From assembly GCA_019894765.1 (NCBI GenBank), contig JAGXNT010000074.1, positions 1-31,727 on the forward strand: a stretch of 31,727 bases of DNA. The letters run 5' to 3'. Position 1 is the stretch's first letter; each line of letters starts with the position of its first letter. The stretch is from Candidatus Heimdallarchaeota archaeon (GTDB lineage: Archaea; Asgardarchaeota; Heimdallarchaeia; JABLTI01). Made by a program: the position numbers and the translations under genes. Below are positions 1 to 7,681 of the stretch, in pieces. The notes beneath the pieces were generated by a model, which saw only the letters and a program-made list of their open reading frames with translations, was not told where the DNA came from and ran no database searches.

Positions 1-407
1 AAAGGAAGCTCTATAGTTTGAATTTCTGCTTTCTTATTCTGCTCTAATGATTCATCAATTATCCATTCCATGATGAACCAATCCCCTTGTAATGCTTTAC
101 ACTTCAAGCAATGATTAGCATAATATGGTTCAGCTTTTAGTTTTCGCTTAGTTTTATAGAAAAAAGGAAATTCCTTTGACAATATCTCCCCAACTCGAGT
201 ATCTTGCAACCATAATTGATCCTTAATGGTTATAACCATGCCTTCTTCTCCACACTTCCAGCATATATGTTTAGTCCATTTCTCTATTACCACTTCTTTA
301 ATCTCTTTATTCTCATATAGTTGTTTGTTGCAATTCTCACAGAAACCATCGGATCGTTTCCAGACTTTGTGGCTGGGATCCTGAATTCTTCTTTTCCTTT
401 CCGCCAT
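1..407 (-). CDS. Zinc-ribbon hypothetical protein, 3' end cut by window edge
   Basis: An uninterrupted frame runs on the minus strand from an ATG at 405-407 to the window edge (about 135 codons, no stop), so the C-terminus lies outside. Three CxxC pairs are visible: CENC near residue 24, CWKC near residue 50 and CLKC near residue 102. This suggests one or two treble-clef or zinc-ribbon folds binding zinc. The N-terminus is basic (MAERKRR). I do not recognise the family. HNH-type nucleases and small nucleic-acid-binding zinc proteins share this kind of spacing, but no HNH motif is visible in the part present. An A/T-rich stretch at about 425-455 could hold its promoter. Confidence 0.6.
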   Translation of the reverse strand, partial: MAERKRRIQDPSHKVWKRSDGFCENCNKQLYENKEIKEVVIEKWTKHICWKCGEEGMVITIKDQLWLQDTRVGEILSKEFPFFYKTKRKLKAEPYYANHCLKCKALQGDWFIMEWIIDESLEQNKKAEIQTIELP

Positions 408-464
408 AACTGTATATGTAGTATTCGCTAATTTAATTATTTCTTAATAAAAGGGATAAACGGG

Positions 465-564
465 TTGAGAGAAGAACAGCACCTGATTACCGTTCTTCTC
501 TCGAAGGCAGTTGTTTCTGATCACCTAACAATCTGTTAGGAATGATTACTATTCACATCATTCC
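465..564. other. Three consecutive hairpins: candidate structured RNA or regulatory element
   Basis: Three inverted repeats follow each other. The first pairs 467-477 with 492-502 perfectly over 11 bp (GAGAGAAGAAC / GTTCTTCTCTC) around a 14-nt loop, with possible extension to 465-504. The second is CCTAACA-ATC-TGTTAGG at 524-540. The third is GGAATGAT, a 10-nt loop, then ATCATTCC at 539-564. The second and third share two bases, so they are either mutually exclusive or tightly stacked. A TATA-like CTTAATAAAAG at 443-453 would place a plus-strand transcript start near the first stem. The strand is not settled, because the same region must also promote the minus-strand gene ending at 407. No known RNA family was recognised. 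Confidence 0.4.
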
Positions 565-849
565 GGTTGAACCATAATAAGCATGAATTATCTTTCTTAT
601 CGGAATACAATGCTGAAGATAGGTATCTGTTTCTTTACTTCTTCAATCTTGATTTTCTGATGTTTTCTCATTCTTTTTCTTCGATTTGTTCCTTGCATTT
701 TTCATCATCACACTTCTTCTTAATCCTATACTATATGGTCACTCAATATATCCTCTCTGAGGAATTGTGACCATTATCTAATCAGCAGAAACAGCTAGAA
801 AATAGAGGAAAAATGATGAAAAGAAAATATGAATGGAATTTTTTCTTAT
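565..849. other. Gap with no supported gene
   Basis: With the hairpin block at 465-564, this completes a 442-bp gap between the genes at 407 and 850. The plus strand is pyrimidine-rich (repeated TTCTT runs). A 67-codon frame at 567-770 is low-complexity Phe/Ser/Leu with no ribosome-binding site. Minus-strand frames are short, Lys/Glu-rich and broken by stops. I see no gene here. Confidence 0.5.
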
Positions 850-1644
850 TTATTCTGTTGTTTCAGATGATGCTTTTTGTTCTTCTAAGACTTCAACTAA
901 TGCTCGAATTGTATTAGTTCTTTCTCGTTCGTGTTCAATGAATTTTCTAATTACTTTCTTAATAGTCCATTGTTCGTCTGGGTGTTTTTCGTCTTTTGCA
1001 TTTTTTACAACGTTGTCTGTTAGTTTTGGATAGTATGATCTTAGAATAGCAGTTGCTCCTTGTCTAACCTTTACTACTCGCTCGAGAAGAGTTAATGAAT
1101 CTAATTCATCTTTAGTCATTTTAATTGCATCAAAGAATTTCTCTTCTACACCTTCCCCGAATCTACAGATAAAGAAAAGCTCAGTGATATATATGTCCTT
1201 TAGTTCATCATTGATTGTAGGTTTTCCAGGTAGTAACTCTTGCTCTCTTTCTTCTTTGGAGTATTGAAAGACGATTCTCATGAGTTCATCTGGTAATTTG
1301 TTTATTATTGTAATATAGAATTCGAACATATCCTCAGGAATCATCTCGATATCTGATTTGAAAAGTGCTGATGCTCCAGTAGAATCAGAAAGATTGGTGA
1401 AACCTTTCAATTCTTCGACTACATTTAATTCATTTATTCCCGCAAGAAACTCTTTGCACATTGCTTTGTAAATGTTGTCAAAGTCTATTGAGAGAAGCCA
1501 TTTACTGTACTGTTTGACATCTTTCAGTATTGCATCAATTGCTTCACTACGAGAATAAGCTTTGGAAAAGCATCCTAAGAATTCAGTTGCATGTGCATAA
1601 TAGCAACCGCCTCCTTCTTCTAGATTTACTTTTAGTTCTGCCAC
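850..1644 (-). CDS. HicB-like N-terminal domain joined to a DinB-like helical domain
   Basis: Residues about 1-55 (AELKVNLEEGGGCYYAHATE, then LGCFSKAYSRSEAIDAILKDV) resemble the partial RNase-H-like fold of HicB antitoxins: a beta strand, a GGGCYYA turn, a 'LGCFSKAYSRSEA' strand-helix junction and an amphipathic helix. The remaining roughly 200 residues are helical. Their last part (ILRSYYPKLTDNVVKNAKDE, then IRKFIEHERERTNTIRALVE) looks like a DinB/YfiT four-helix bundle with its late His-containing helix. No HicA toxin is adjacent, so a free toxin-antitoxin pair is not supported and this is more likely a stand-alone enzyme or regulator. The start is GTG 1644 or TTG 1659. Neither has a clear Shine-Dalgarno sequence, and an A/T-rich TATA-like run upstream suggests a leaderless mRNA. 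The domain calls are by pattern only. Confidence 0.6.
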   Translation of the reverse strand: MAELKVNLEEGGGCYYAHATEFLGCFSKAYSRSEAIDAILKDVKQYSKWLLSIDFDNIYKAMCKEFLAGINELNVVEELKGFTNLSDSTGASALFKSDIEMIPEDMFEFYITIINKLPDELMRIVFQYSKEEREQELLPGKPTINDELKDIYITELFFICRFGEGVEEKFFDAIKMTKDELDSLTLLERVVKVRQGATAILRSYYPKLTDNVVKNAKDEKHPDEQWTIKKVIRKFIEHERERTNTIRALVEVLEEQKASSETTE

Positions 1645-1797
1645 GATTTGACCGACCAATAAAATTCATAAAATAAATTTATTTACAAATTATTTTTTTG
1701 AGAATTAACGCGTTGTTTTTTCACACATAATGAGTGTCCAAGCTTCCATGGATTTTTAAGTATTTTAAATGTTTTTTAATCACCAAAAACTCGCTTT

Positions 1798-3654
1798 TTA
1801 CTCATTTTCGTCTCTTTCAACCCATGAGAATTTTTTCTGCAAAGTATTAGAGTAATAATTTCGCCAATCGTAGTCTACTTCTTTTCCCCAATCAAAGTAT
1901 ACCCTTGGATCTATGTAAGACTTCAGACTGGTTCCTAGGTTCCATATTTTTGTTTTCTTTGAAATTTTTTCTTGAGACTCAATTTTCTTAAAAGCTTGTT
2001 TTGCTTTATACACTCTTTCTTTTGTTGTTCCAAGACTGTTTTTTCCACGTTCTACTTGACCCTTAGCTGTTTCTACTCTTTTCTCTGCAGCAATGACTTT
2101 CTTCTTCATGGAATCGACTTTCTTATTTGCTTTTTCAATTGCCTTTTTGTGTCTGTCTTTCTCTTTTTGTGTTGTGAAATTTGTTGGCATGTTTCTAATT
2201 TCAGCTAAATCATCTTTTGCTTGTGCTAGGTGTTTTTCTTGCTCTTTCACTTGTTTTCTTCGTAATTTGAGATTTTCCTGTAATTCATCAAGTCTTTCTT
2301 CACTCTTGGTTTGATTATCTTCTGCTTTTCCAATGCGTTCTTGCCCTTTGAGTTTTCGTTCTCTAAATCTTTGAATGCGATTATCCCAATTCTTAGGTTC
2401 TTGTTTCTTATGTGTACAAACAATTGCTGCTTCCCTATTAGCCATCACTGCTGCTTCCTTCTTCGCGAAATCAGCATCAGAGGAATCAATATCTGCTTCA
2501 TCTAAATAATTCTGAACAACTGTTGTTGCATGATATGTTCTGAAAACTTTAGCAGTCAAACCCTCAACAATTTCTCCAAGAAATGCGTTAACTTGTCTAC
2601 TTCCGATATCTGAGAAAATCTGTGGTTTATCATCTCCCGATTTATTAGCTTCATCTATGAGTTCTTGTAATGAAGTAACAAAAATTTCAGGAAATTCTCC
2701 TTCTTTATTCCATTCTACTGAATCCTTTCCCAAGAAATTGAATGCTACATTTAAACCCGATATTTTAACATGTTCGGGGCGTAACGTTGTTGCTCCTACT
2801 GTATCTGCTTCATCTTCATCTTTTTCGTCCCCAACTCGGATGTTTAGATGATCGATTATATAACAAGCAGTAGCTATTTCTCTTATTCGTTTATCTTCAC
2901 TCTTAATTGCATCCAAAGTTTGCTTTCTAATCGCCTCGAGATTATCGCCAACCAAGTTTGCTTTGTCGTATTTTTCGATTTCTCTATCTTGTTTAATCGG
3001 TGTAGTATCTGATAACCAAACATACTTGGTCTTCTCAGACAATTTGTCTATCCATTTTGCAATCCACAAACATTCCGGTTCCCAGACAATTTCTTTCCAT
3101 TCACCTTCTGGTCTTGGTACTTCTGGACTTAGATTTAGAACAATATCTGCTTTTGATGGCCCTTCTTTCCACTTACCCCTCATTGGATGTTCTCCTCTAC
3201 CCATGAAAATACTACTTGGTTCTGCAGTATAATTCGAAATTTCAACTTGAGCTCCATCAAGAGTAGCGATACCGTATTTCTCTTTCAATTGTTCACGAAT
3301 GACTTTTCTTTCTTCTCGTTCCTGTTTCTTTTGTTCTTTGGTTTTCGCTTCTCTAATTTCCTTTTGTTTTTCAACGTAGTCTATTATCTCTGAAAAATCG
3401 ATATCCTCATCTGTTAATTTTGCATTTCCTAATTCTTCTCCAAAATCTTGGAAGAAATTCTTGCAGAATACAGGATCATCCACATAAACAGTTGAAAGTT
3501 TCCTTACCCAAGCAATTGCCATCTCTTCTTGCTTTTGTGTGAGCTTGTGTGGTTTACCGTTGATCTCAATACTTAAACTGAGACTGGGTATTTCTGAGAG
3601 TAAAACTCCGTTATGTATTAATTGTTCTATCTTAGTCAAAGACCAATTCCTCAC
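1798..3654 (-). CDS. top1B: DNA topoisomerase IB (eukaryotic type)
   Basis: A 618-residue type IB topoisomerase, which relaxes supercoils by making a 3'-phosphotyrosyl nick and letting the DNA rotate. The full catalytic set of the human enzyme can be placed by local motif: R273 (in LNIRVGDE), K310 (in FNFLGKDS), R372 (in KVFRTYHA), H415 (in IVCTHKKQ) and the nucleophile Y580 (in LGTSLKSYIDPR). The N-terminal core DNA-binding domain starts near residue 128. A long, highly charged coiled-coil linker (about 425-565) separates the core from the tyrosine domain, as in eukaryotic Top1. The long basic N-terminal tail of animal enzymes is absent. The start is GTG with no Shine-Dalgarno sequence and a TATA-like ATTTTAAAAATA centred about 23 nt upstream, so the mRNA is probably leaderless and separate from the nrd operon ending 95 bp upstream. 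Confidence 0.95.
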   Translation of the reverse strand: MRNWSLTKIEQLIHNGVLLSEIPSLSLSIEINGKPHKLTQKQEEMAIAWVRKLSTVYVDDPVFCKNFFQDFGEELGNAKLTDEDIDFSEIIDYVEKQKEIREAKTKEQKKQEREERKVIREQLKEKYGIATLDGAQVEISNYTAEPSSIFMGRGEHPMRGKWKEGPSKADIVLNLSPEVPRPEGEWKEIVWEPECLWIAKWIDKLSEKTKYVWLSDTTPIKQDREIEKYDKANLVGDNLEAIRKQTLDAIKSEDKRIREIATACYIIDHLNIRVGDEKDEDEADTVGATTLRPEHVKISGLNVAFNFLGKDSVEWNKEGEFPEIFVTSLQELIDEANKSGDDKPQIFSDIGSRQVNAFLGEIVEGLTAKVFRTYHATTVVQNYLDEADIDSSDADFAKKEAAVMANREAAIVCTHKKQEPKNWDNRIQRFRERKLKGQERIGKAEDNQTKSEERLDELQENLKLRRKQVKEQEKHLAQAKDDLAEIRNMPTNFTTQKEKDRHKKAIEKANKKVDSMKKKVIAAEKRVETAKGQVERGKNSLGTTKERVYKAKQAFKKIESQEKISKKTKIWNLGTSLKSYIDPRVYFDWGKEVDYDWRNYYSNTLQKKFSWVERDENE

Positions 3655-3671
3655 ATCAATTCAAAGTTGTC

Positions 3672-3683
3672 TATTTTTAAAAT
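3672..3683 (-). promoter_or_regulatory. TATA box for topoisomerase IB
   Basis: On the minus strand this reads ATTTTAAAAATA. Its centre is about 23 nt upstream of the GTG start at 3654, the spacing expected between an archaeal TATA box and a leaderless start. This suggests a promoter independent of the upstream nrd genes. Confidence 0.45.
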
Positions 3684-3749
3684 CTATGTAATTGTTCAAT
3701 TTTATCAAAAAAAGTCTATAACTCGTAAATAAACAATAGTAATATCATT

Positions 3750-4454
3750 TTACCTAACTTCACACACTTCAAAATTGTCTTTTATTTTCTTCCAAGCATT
3801 TTCGAGTAAGGTTAGACTATGAGGTTTCATTTTTTCGAATTCCTTATCCAAACATCTCAGTGGTCTGAATTGTTGTATGTAAAATCGTTTTGCACCTTTG
3901 ATCATCTCAGCAATTATAGGTAAGTCCTTTTCGGGATCAACAATTGTAGGTACCACTGTTGTTCGAAATTCGTGCTCTATATCAGAAGAAATGATTAGCT
4001 TGATCGTTTCTTTGATGTGATTTATGTCAATCTTTTTCCCAGCAGCTAAATGGTATTTTTCTGGAATGGCTTTTACATCCATAGCAATATAGTCCACTAA
4101 ATTGTCATCAATTATTTTCTTTACTGCTTCTGGATGATTGCCGTTTGTGTCGAATTTTGTTTTTAAACCCATGTCTTTTATAATTCGTAAAAATTCTGCT
4201 AATCGTTTGCTAAGAACTGGTTCTCCTCCAGTTATAGATACTCCGTCCAACCACTTGCTTTTTGCTCGTTTATCTATTTCCGCCAAAATGGTATTTACAT
4301 CATAACTTTCGACTTTATCTGGATTAATGAGATCCGGATTATGACAATATGGACATCGAAAATCACAACCAGCAAGAAATATACTATCAACAATTAATCC
4401 AGGCCATTCTATAAGTGATCCTTGTTTGTATCCTTTGATTTCAAGTCCTGGCAA
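3750..4454 (-). CDS. nrdG: Anaerobic ribonucleoside-triphosphate reductase activating protein (radical SAM)
   Basis: A 234-residue radical-SAM activase. The iron-sulfur motif CxxxCxxC is C30-C34-C37 (CDFRCPYC), followed by the SAM-binding GGEP near residue 86. It is expected to use reduced 4Fe-4S and S-adenosylmethionine to put the glycyl radical on the reductase. Length and the opening (GYKQGSLIEWPGLIVDSIFL) match the longer archaeal/bacterial NrdG-like activases rather than the short 155-residue E. coli type. It is the last gene of the unit, 17 bp after the glutaredoxin-like gene. The start is TTG, because an in-frame TAG lies four codons upstream; a purine-rich GAAGAAA precedes it. Its target glycine here would be on the separate small protein at 4836-5075, not on the large NrdD chain. 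Confidence 0.93.
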   Translation of the reverse strand: MPGLEIKGYKQGSLIEWPGLIVDSIFLAGCDFRCPYCHNPDLINPDKVESYDVNTILAEIDKRAKSKWLDGVSITGGEPVLSKRLAEFLRIIKDMGLKTKFDTNGNHPEAVKKIIDDNLVDYIAMDVKAIPEKYHLAAGKKIDINHIKETIKLIISSDIEHEFRTTVVPTIVDPEKDLPIIAEMIKGAKRFYIQQFRPLRCLDKEFEKMKPHSLTLLENAWKKIKDNFEVCEVR

Positions 4455-4471
4455 TTTCTTCTATCAACTCA

Positions 4472-4735
4472 TTATTTGATTTTTAATTCATTCTGAAGTA
4501 GTTCAACTGTGGGCAATTCTCCACCACGCCAAGCTTTAATTTCATTGTCACTATCGTCAAGTAAAATTAATGCTGGAGTTGATAAGACATCGAAATAGAC
4601 TGCTTCAGATAATCCTTCATCTTCATCTAGATCATGCCATTCTATCTTTGCCCCTTTTTTTTCCAGCTCCTTACCAATTTTCTTTACAGCTGGGCAGTTT
4701 GGACAATCTACTTTGGTGAATATCTTTAATTTCAT
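4472..4735 (-). CDS. Glutaredoxin/thioredoxin-like protein (NrdH-type redoxin)
   Basis: A compact 87-residue thioredoxin-fold protein with an N-terminal redox motif CPNC (VDCPNCPAVKK), then a beta-alpha-beta pattern and the cis-proline segment STPALILL. Class III reductases of the redoxin-dependent subgroup (described for Methanosarcina NrdD) take electrons from such a protein instead of formate, and its position between the reductase pieces and the activase fits that role. The start is ATG 4735: a GAGGT Shine-Dalgarno sequence at 4743-4747 sits 7 nt before it. An in-frame ATG at 4762 would place that site inside the gene. A minus-strand CTTTTTAAAAGG near 4780 may be an internal promoter for this gene and the activase. 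Confidence 0.85.
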   Translation of the reverse strand: MKLKIFTKVDCPNCPAVKKIGKELEKKGAKIEWHDLDEDEGLSEAVYFDVLSTPALILLDDSDNEIKAWRGGELPTVELLQNELKIK

Positions 4736-4814
4736 TTTTTTTACCTCATTGATGGTTATCATTACTTTACTGTTTAATTTTCCTTTTAAAAAGATAAAAG
4801 TAGAGAAGGGATTT

Positions 4815-4832
4815 AATCCTGGGTTAAGGATT
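4815..4832 (-). terminator. Hairpin after the glycyl-radical subunit gene
   Basis: AATCCT (4815-4820) and AGGATT (4827-4832) form a 6-bp stem with a 6-nt loop just after the stop of the 79-residue gene. On the minus strand it is followed at some distance by a pyrimidine run ending in T5. It may attenuate or terminate transcription between the reductase genes and the redoxin/activase pair, or stabilise the upstream mRNA end. Confidence 0.35.
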
Positions 4833-4835
4833 CAT

Positions 4836-5075
4836 CTATATATCTTCAGCCCAGTAGTTTCCATCTTGTCTTCTCTTTAATTCCGACTTCTTGGATTTAT
4901 TCCAGTTTTCTATAATACTGAAATAACCCACCACTCTGCTCATACCATATACATTATCACTATTACAGTGAGGGCAATATGGGGAGCACGATTCACCTGC
5001 TTCTAAATTTTCTTCGTGTTCGATTGCTGATACAATCTTTGTGATTTCAGCGACTTTGTTCTTTGCCTGTTCCAT
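4836..5075 (-). CDS. Separate glycyl-radical C-terminal subunit of NrdD
   Basis: This 79-residue protein is the missing C-terminus of the anaerobic reductase. It carries a CPHC pair (C34, C37; a further Cys at 30) and the glycyl-radical motif SRVVGYF with G50 as the radical site, then the typical tail (NWNKSKKSELKRRQ). Residues 1-28 form a charged helix that does not look like the usual linker within NrdD and may be a docking element. It has its own ATG and Shine-Dalgarno sequence (GAGGA, 9 nt spacing), and an in-frame TAA two codons before the ATG excludes a simple continuation. The large chain at 5125-7545 ends right after the first CxxC of the zinc ribbon, so the zinc site would be completed by two cysteines from each chain. 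GrcA (YfiD), the spare glycyl-radical part of pyruvate formate-lyase, is the nearest known analogue. Confidence 0.85.
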   Translation of the reverse strand: MEQAKNKVAEITKIVSAIEHEENLEAGESCSPYCPHCNSDNVYGMSRVVGYFSIIENWNKSKKSELKRRQDGNYWAEDI

Positions 5076-5124
5076 GCTTTATTTTCCTCAGACTTTTTTC
5101 GTTTTTCATTTAACTCTTCCCATA

Positions 5125-7545
5125 TCATCTTCCATGAGCTGATGAGCTCATTTCTCGGCCATAACCCCTACTTACTTGTCCACAATCTTGACAGACTGTG
5201 AATTCAGGTGAGAAAACAATTTGTGCGCTCAGGGTGTGATCCCATGTTTTCTTCACCAAATTTAATATTGATTCAGAAGAAATCTTCTGTTCACCTATGA
5301 AGATGTGAGTAATAGACCCACTTTCTATTAAGGTGTTAAATTTGCCTTGTTTGGTGATTCGATCTATGATGTCGATATCTGCATCAGCTGCGAAGTGAGC
5401 ACTATTTGTATAGTATATTGCTCCTTCCTCGATATCTCCTTTCACGTAATGGATGCTGTCAGGGTATTCTTGAATATCTGTTCTTGCAAACTTGTATGGT
5501 GCACTTTCTCCTGGAGTTTCTTCCAAGGTTACAGTTAATCCATTCTTTTCTTGCAATTCTTTTGCTTTGATATTCATGCCTGCAATAACTCTTAATCCCA
5601 GTTTGTATGCTTTCTCGCTTTCATGCATTTGTTCGCCAATCAAATATTGGACGCATTCATTGAGACCGATTACTCCAATAATGTACGTTGCTTTTTCCAA
5701 GTCAACATAAGGTCTACCATCTTCTGCAATTTTTCCTATTTGCCAGAGAGTACCTCGTTCTTGGGTCATGAGCTGATGGATAAATTCTTTCTTTTCCAAA
5801 TGGGCTTGCATAGCAATGTCCATGGCTAGTTTAATTTCATTAATGCATTCCTTGATGTTTCCTTTACCAGCTCGATAGGCAGCTTGTGGTAGATTTATGC
5901 TTACATTTTGGAATCCACAATATCGCATGCTTTCTGGATGTTCAATCATGTATGTGTCTGTGATTGTTGTTTTTAGCCGGCAGCACATGGATAGATTTAT
6001 TTCATCTCTATCAAAGATGAAGTAAGTTGATCCATTTTCAGAAGCAATTTTACATGCTTTCTTTAGTAGTTTGAGTTGTTCTTTATCTTCAAAGGATTTC
6101 TGATCCACATGAAGATCAAATTTCGGAAATGGAAAGACTTTGCTTTGAGCATCTCCTTCCAACCAGACTTCCATTAATGCTTTAGCAAAAAGTTGTGTTT
6201 CTTCTTCATATTCGCCATAGGTTTTTCCTGTGTATTTGCCACCTGGACCAATTGCGGGGACATCTTTCAGATAATTTGGGACTCCAAGATGAATGTTGAA
6301 GTCCACAAAGAGAGTTTGTCCGCCTCTAGAAAACGCATTTTGACTACAAGAATAAATGAGTCTTTGTGCTTCCTGTTTTATTTGATCATAGGGAACCCCT
6401 ACAAAGAATGGTGCATAGAAGATGTTTAGGTAGGCGAGACCTAGAGCACCTGCATAATAGGCTTGCATTGACGCAAGGAAAGTGTTGAGATGACCTGTTA
6501 ACGTGTCTGCATGTTTGGCTGGACTTGAAACTGTTGATAGGTTCAAAAGATTCAATCCATATTTCTTAATATATTCCAAACTATGTGCAGAACAATACAC
6601 CCTTACTGGAAAGCCTAGATCGTGTAAGTATATCACACCTTTTCGATGAGCGTTTGAAACTTCAGGTGAAAACATTTCTTGTAGAGCATATTTCTTCAAG
6701 ATTGTTTCAGCAATAGCGAGATTAACTGCTTCAGGATTATTAGCAACTACGTTGCTGTTTTCTTTGCTTTTTGAATGAATTAATTGATTTAAATCATAAG
6801 TGGGAATTCCAACAATTCTCTGTTGAAGTAGTTTGGTTCCAAATCCTCTGGCAAAGAGTTCGTTATCCACTAAACTTCTAATCAAATCAACGGAAATAAT
6901 ATCAATACTTGAAGCGAATATTTTGCGCTCCACTTCTGCAGCTATTGATTCCGCATCCATCTTTTCTAATCCTGCTTCTTTAACTAATGCTGCTGTGATT
7001 TTAACTCGATCCCAGCCAGAGATTTCTTCCTTAGTGTCACCAGAAACAAGTAGAAGTAGCTCAGTGGAATCTTGTGCTTTCACTTGGACCTCTTTGACAA
7101 CTTTTAGTTTTTCTAATTCTCGTTCAAAAGAAGCTATGTCAGTGAATCTTCGATATACAGAAGCAAATCTGATGTAAGCAACTTCATCAAGTCCACGAAG
7201 TTTCTCCATGACTTTTTCGCCAACAAGTTGAGCATCAATTTCTGTTTCTTCTTGTTTTCTTAGTTCACTTTCGATTTCATCTATTATTTCATCGATTTCC
7301 TCAATACTAATAGGACGTTTCTCACACGCTCGGACTATGCCGGATTTAACTTTATCGCGATTGAATGGTTCTCTTCTCTTGTCTTTTTTGATTACTGTAA
7401 GCTTGACATCATCGACTCGTTCAAATGTAGTGAATCGCTTATTACATTGGAGACATTCTCTCCTTCTACGATTTGTTTTCATGTCGTCTGATAAGCGTTT
7501 ATCAACAACTCGAGTGTTTGGTGATTGGCAATATGGGCACTTCAT
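5125..7545 (-). CDS. nrdD: NrdR-NrdD fusion: repressor domain joined to anaerobic ribonucleotide reductase lacking the glycyl-radical tail
   Basis: One frame of 806 residues. Residues 1-147 are a complete NrdR: zinc ribbon C3-C6-C31-C34 (MKCPYCQSP, RRRECLQC), the KRFTTFERV signature and an ATP-cone (about 49-139, KKDKRREPFNRDKV to YIRFASVYRRF). Residues about 160-235 look like a second, diverged ATP-cone. From about 240 it is class III NrdD, with CSQNAFSRGGQ (C400), the SMCCRLK cysteines (C521/C522) and LNECVQYLIG. The chain stops after CQDC (C785, C788), the first half of the C-terminal zinc ribbon. The radical glycine is on the next gene, 49 bp downstream. ATG 7545 is chosen because it matches the normal NrdR start and follows GGAAGA; GTG 7608 is weaker. 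NrdR normally represses nrd genes, and an NrdR-box-like palindrome lies in this promoter, so autoregulation by the fused enzyme is plausible. Confidence 0.92.
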   Translation of the reverse strand: MKCPYCQSPNTRVVDKRLSDDMKTNRRRRECLQCNKRFTTFERVDDVKLTVIKKDKRREPFNRDKVKSGIVRACEKRPISIEEIDEIIDEIESELRKQEETEIDAQLVGEKVMEKLRGLDEVAYIRFASVYRRFTDIASFERELEKLKVVKEVQVKAQDSTELLLLVSGDTKEEISGWDRVKITAALVKEAGLEKMDAESIAAEVERKIFASSIDIISVDLIRSLVDNELFARGFGTKLLQQRIVGIPTYDLNQLIHSKSKENSNVVANNPEAVNLAIAETILKKYALQEMFSPEVSNAHRKGVIYLHDLGFPVRVYCSAHSLEYIKKYGLNLLNLSTVSSPAKHADTLTGHLNTFLASMQAYYAGALGLAYLNIFYAPFFVGVPYDQIKQEAQRLIYSCSQNAFSRGGQTLFVDFNIHLGVPNYLKDVPAIGPGGKYTGKTYGEYEEETQLFAKALMEVWLEGDAQSKVFPFPKFDLHVDQKSFEDKEQLKLLKKACKIASENGSTYFIFDRDEINLSMCCRLKTTITDTYMIEHPESMRYCGFQNVSINLPQAAYRAGKGNIKECINEIKLAMDIAMQAHLEKKEFIHQLMTQERGTLWQIGKIAEDGRPYVDLEKATYIIGVIGLNECVQYLIGEQMHESEKAYKLGLRVIAGMNIKAKELQEKNGLTVTLEETPGESAPYKFARTDIQEYPDSIHYVKGDIEEGAIYYTNSAHFAADADIDIIDRITKQGKFNTLIESGSITHIFIGEQKISSESILNLVKKTWDHTLSAQIVFSPEFTVCQDCGQVSRGYGREMSSSAHGR
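5134..5151 (-). other. Perfect hairpin at the 3' end of the NrdR-NrdD frame
   Basis: ATGAGCT-GATG-AGCTCAT is a 7-bp perfect inverted repeat with a 4-nt loop. It lies inside the coding sequence and ends 6 bp before the TGA stop (5125-5127). It encodes part of the unusual tail that follows the CQDC pair. It may be an mRNA element acting at the junction between the large chain and the separate radical subunit. Confidence 0.45.
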
Positions 7546-7599
7546 CGTATTTCTTCCGGCTAAATTTCTGTTTTTGATCCTTTTGTTCGTTTTTTCGGG

Positions 7600-7667
7600 A
7601 AATGGCACCCATTTTAGGACGGTTTAAGTGGTTCTGGTACTAACCAGAGCATACCACCCCTAGTGGT
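7600..7667 (-). promoter_or_regulatory. Structured 5' leader of the nrd operon
   Basis: Between the predicted start of transcription (about 7702) and ATG 7545 lies a leader of roughly 155 nt with three small stems: AAATGG/CCATTT (7600-7605 with 7609-7614), TCTGGT/ACCAGA (7633-7638 with 7643-7648) and ACCAC/GTGGT (7653-7657 with 7663-7667). Such a leader is long for an archaeal mRNA. No known riboswitch core was recognised. Confidence 0.35.
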
Positions 7668-7681
7668 TTCTTTTCCCCTAA

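Noticed and set aside
567..770. A 67-codon plus-strand frame in the empty gap
   Set aside because: Low-complexity Phe/Ser/Leu composition caused by T-rich DNA, no Shine-Dalgarno sequence and no recognisable motif.
850..1660. A HicAB toxin-antitoxin pair
   Set aside because: Only a HicB-like domain is present, and no small HicA-like gene lies beside it.
4836..5127. Sequencing frameshift as the cause of the split NrdD
   Set aside because: The small gene has its own Shine-Dalgarno sequence and ATG, an in-frame stop before it, and a new N-terminal helix not found in intact NrdD.
7546..7608. Longer start of NrdR-NrdD at GTG 7608
   Set aside because: The 21 added residues are not part of NrdR, and ATG 7545 has GGAAGA upstream and matches the family start.
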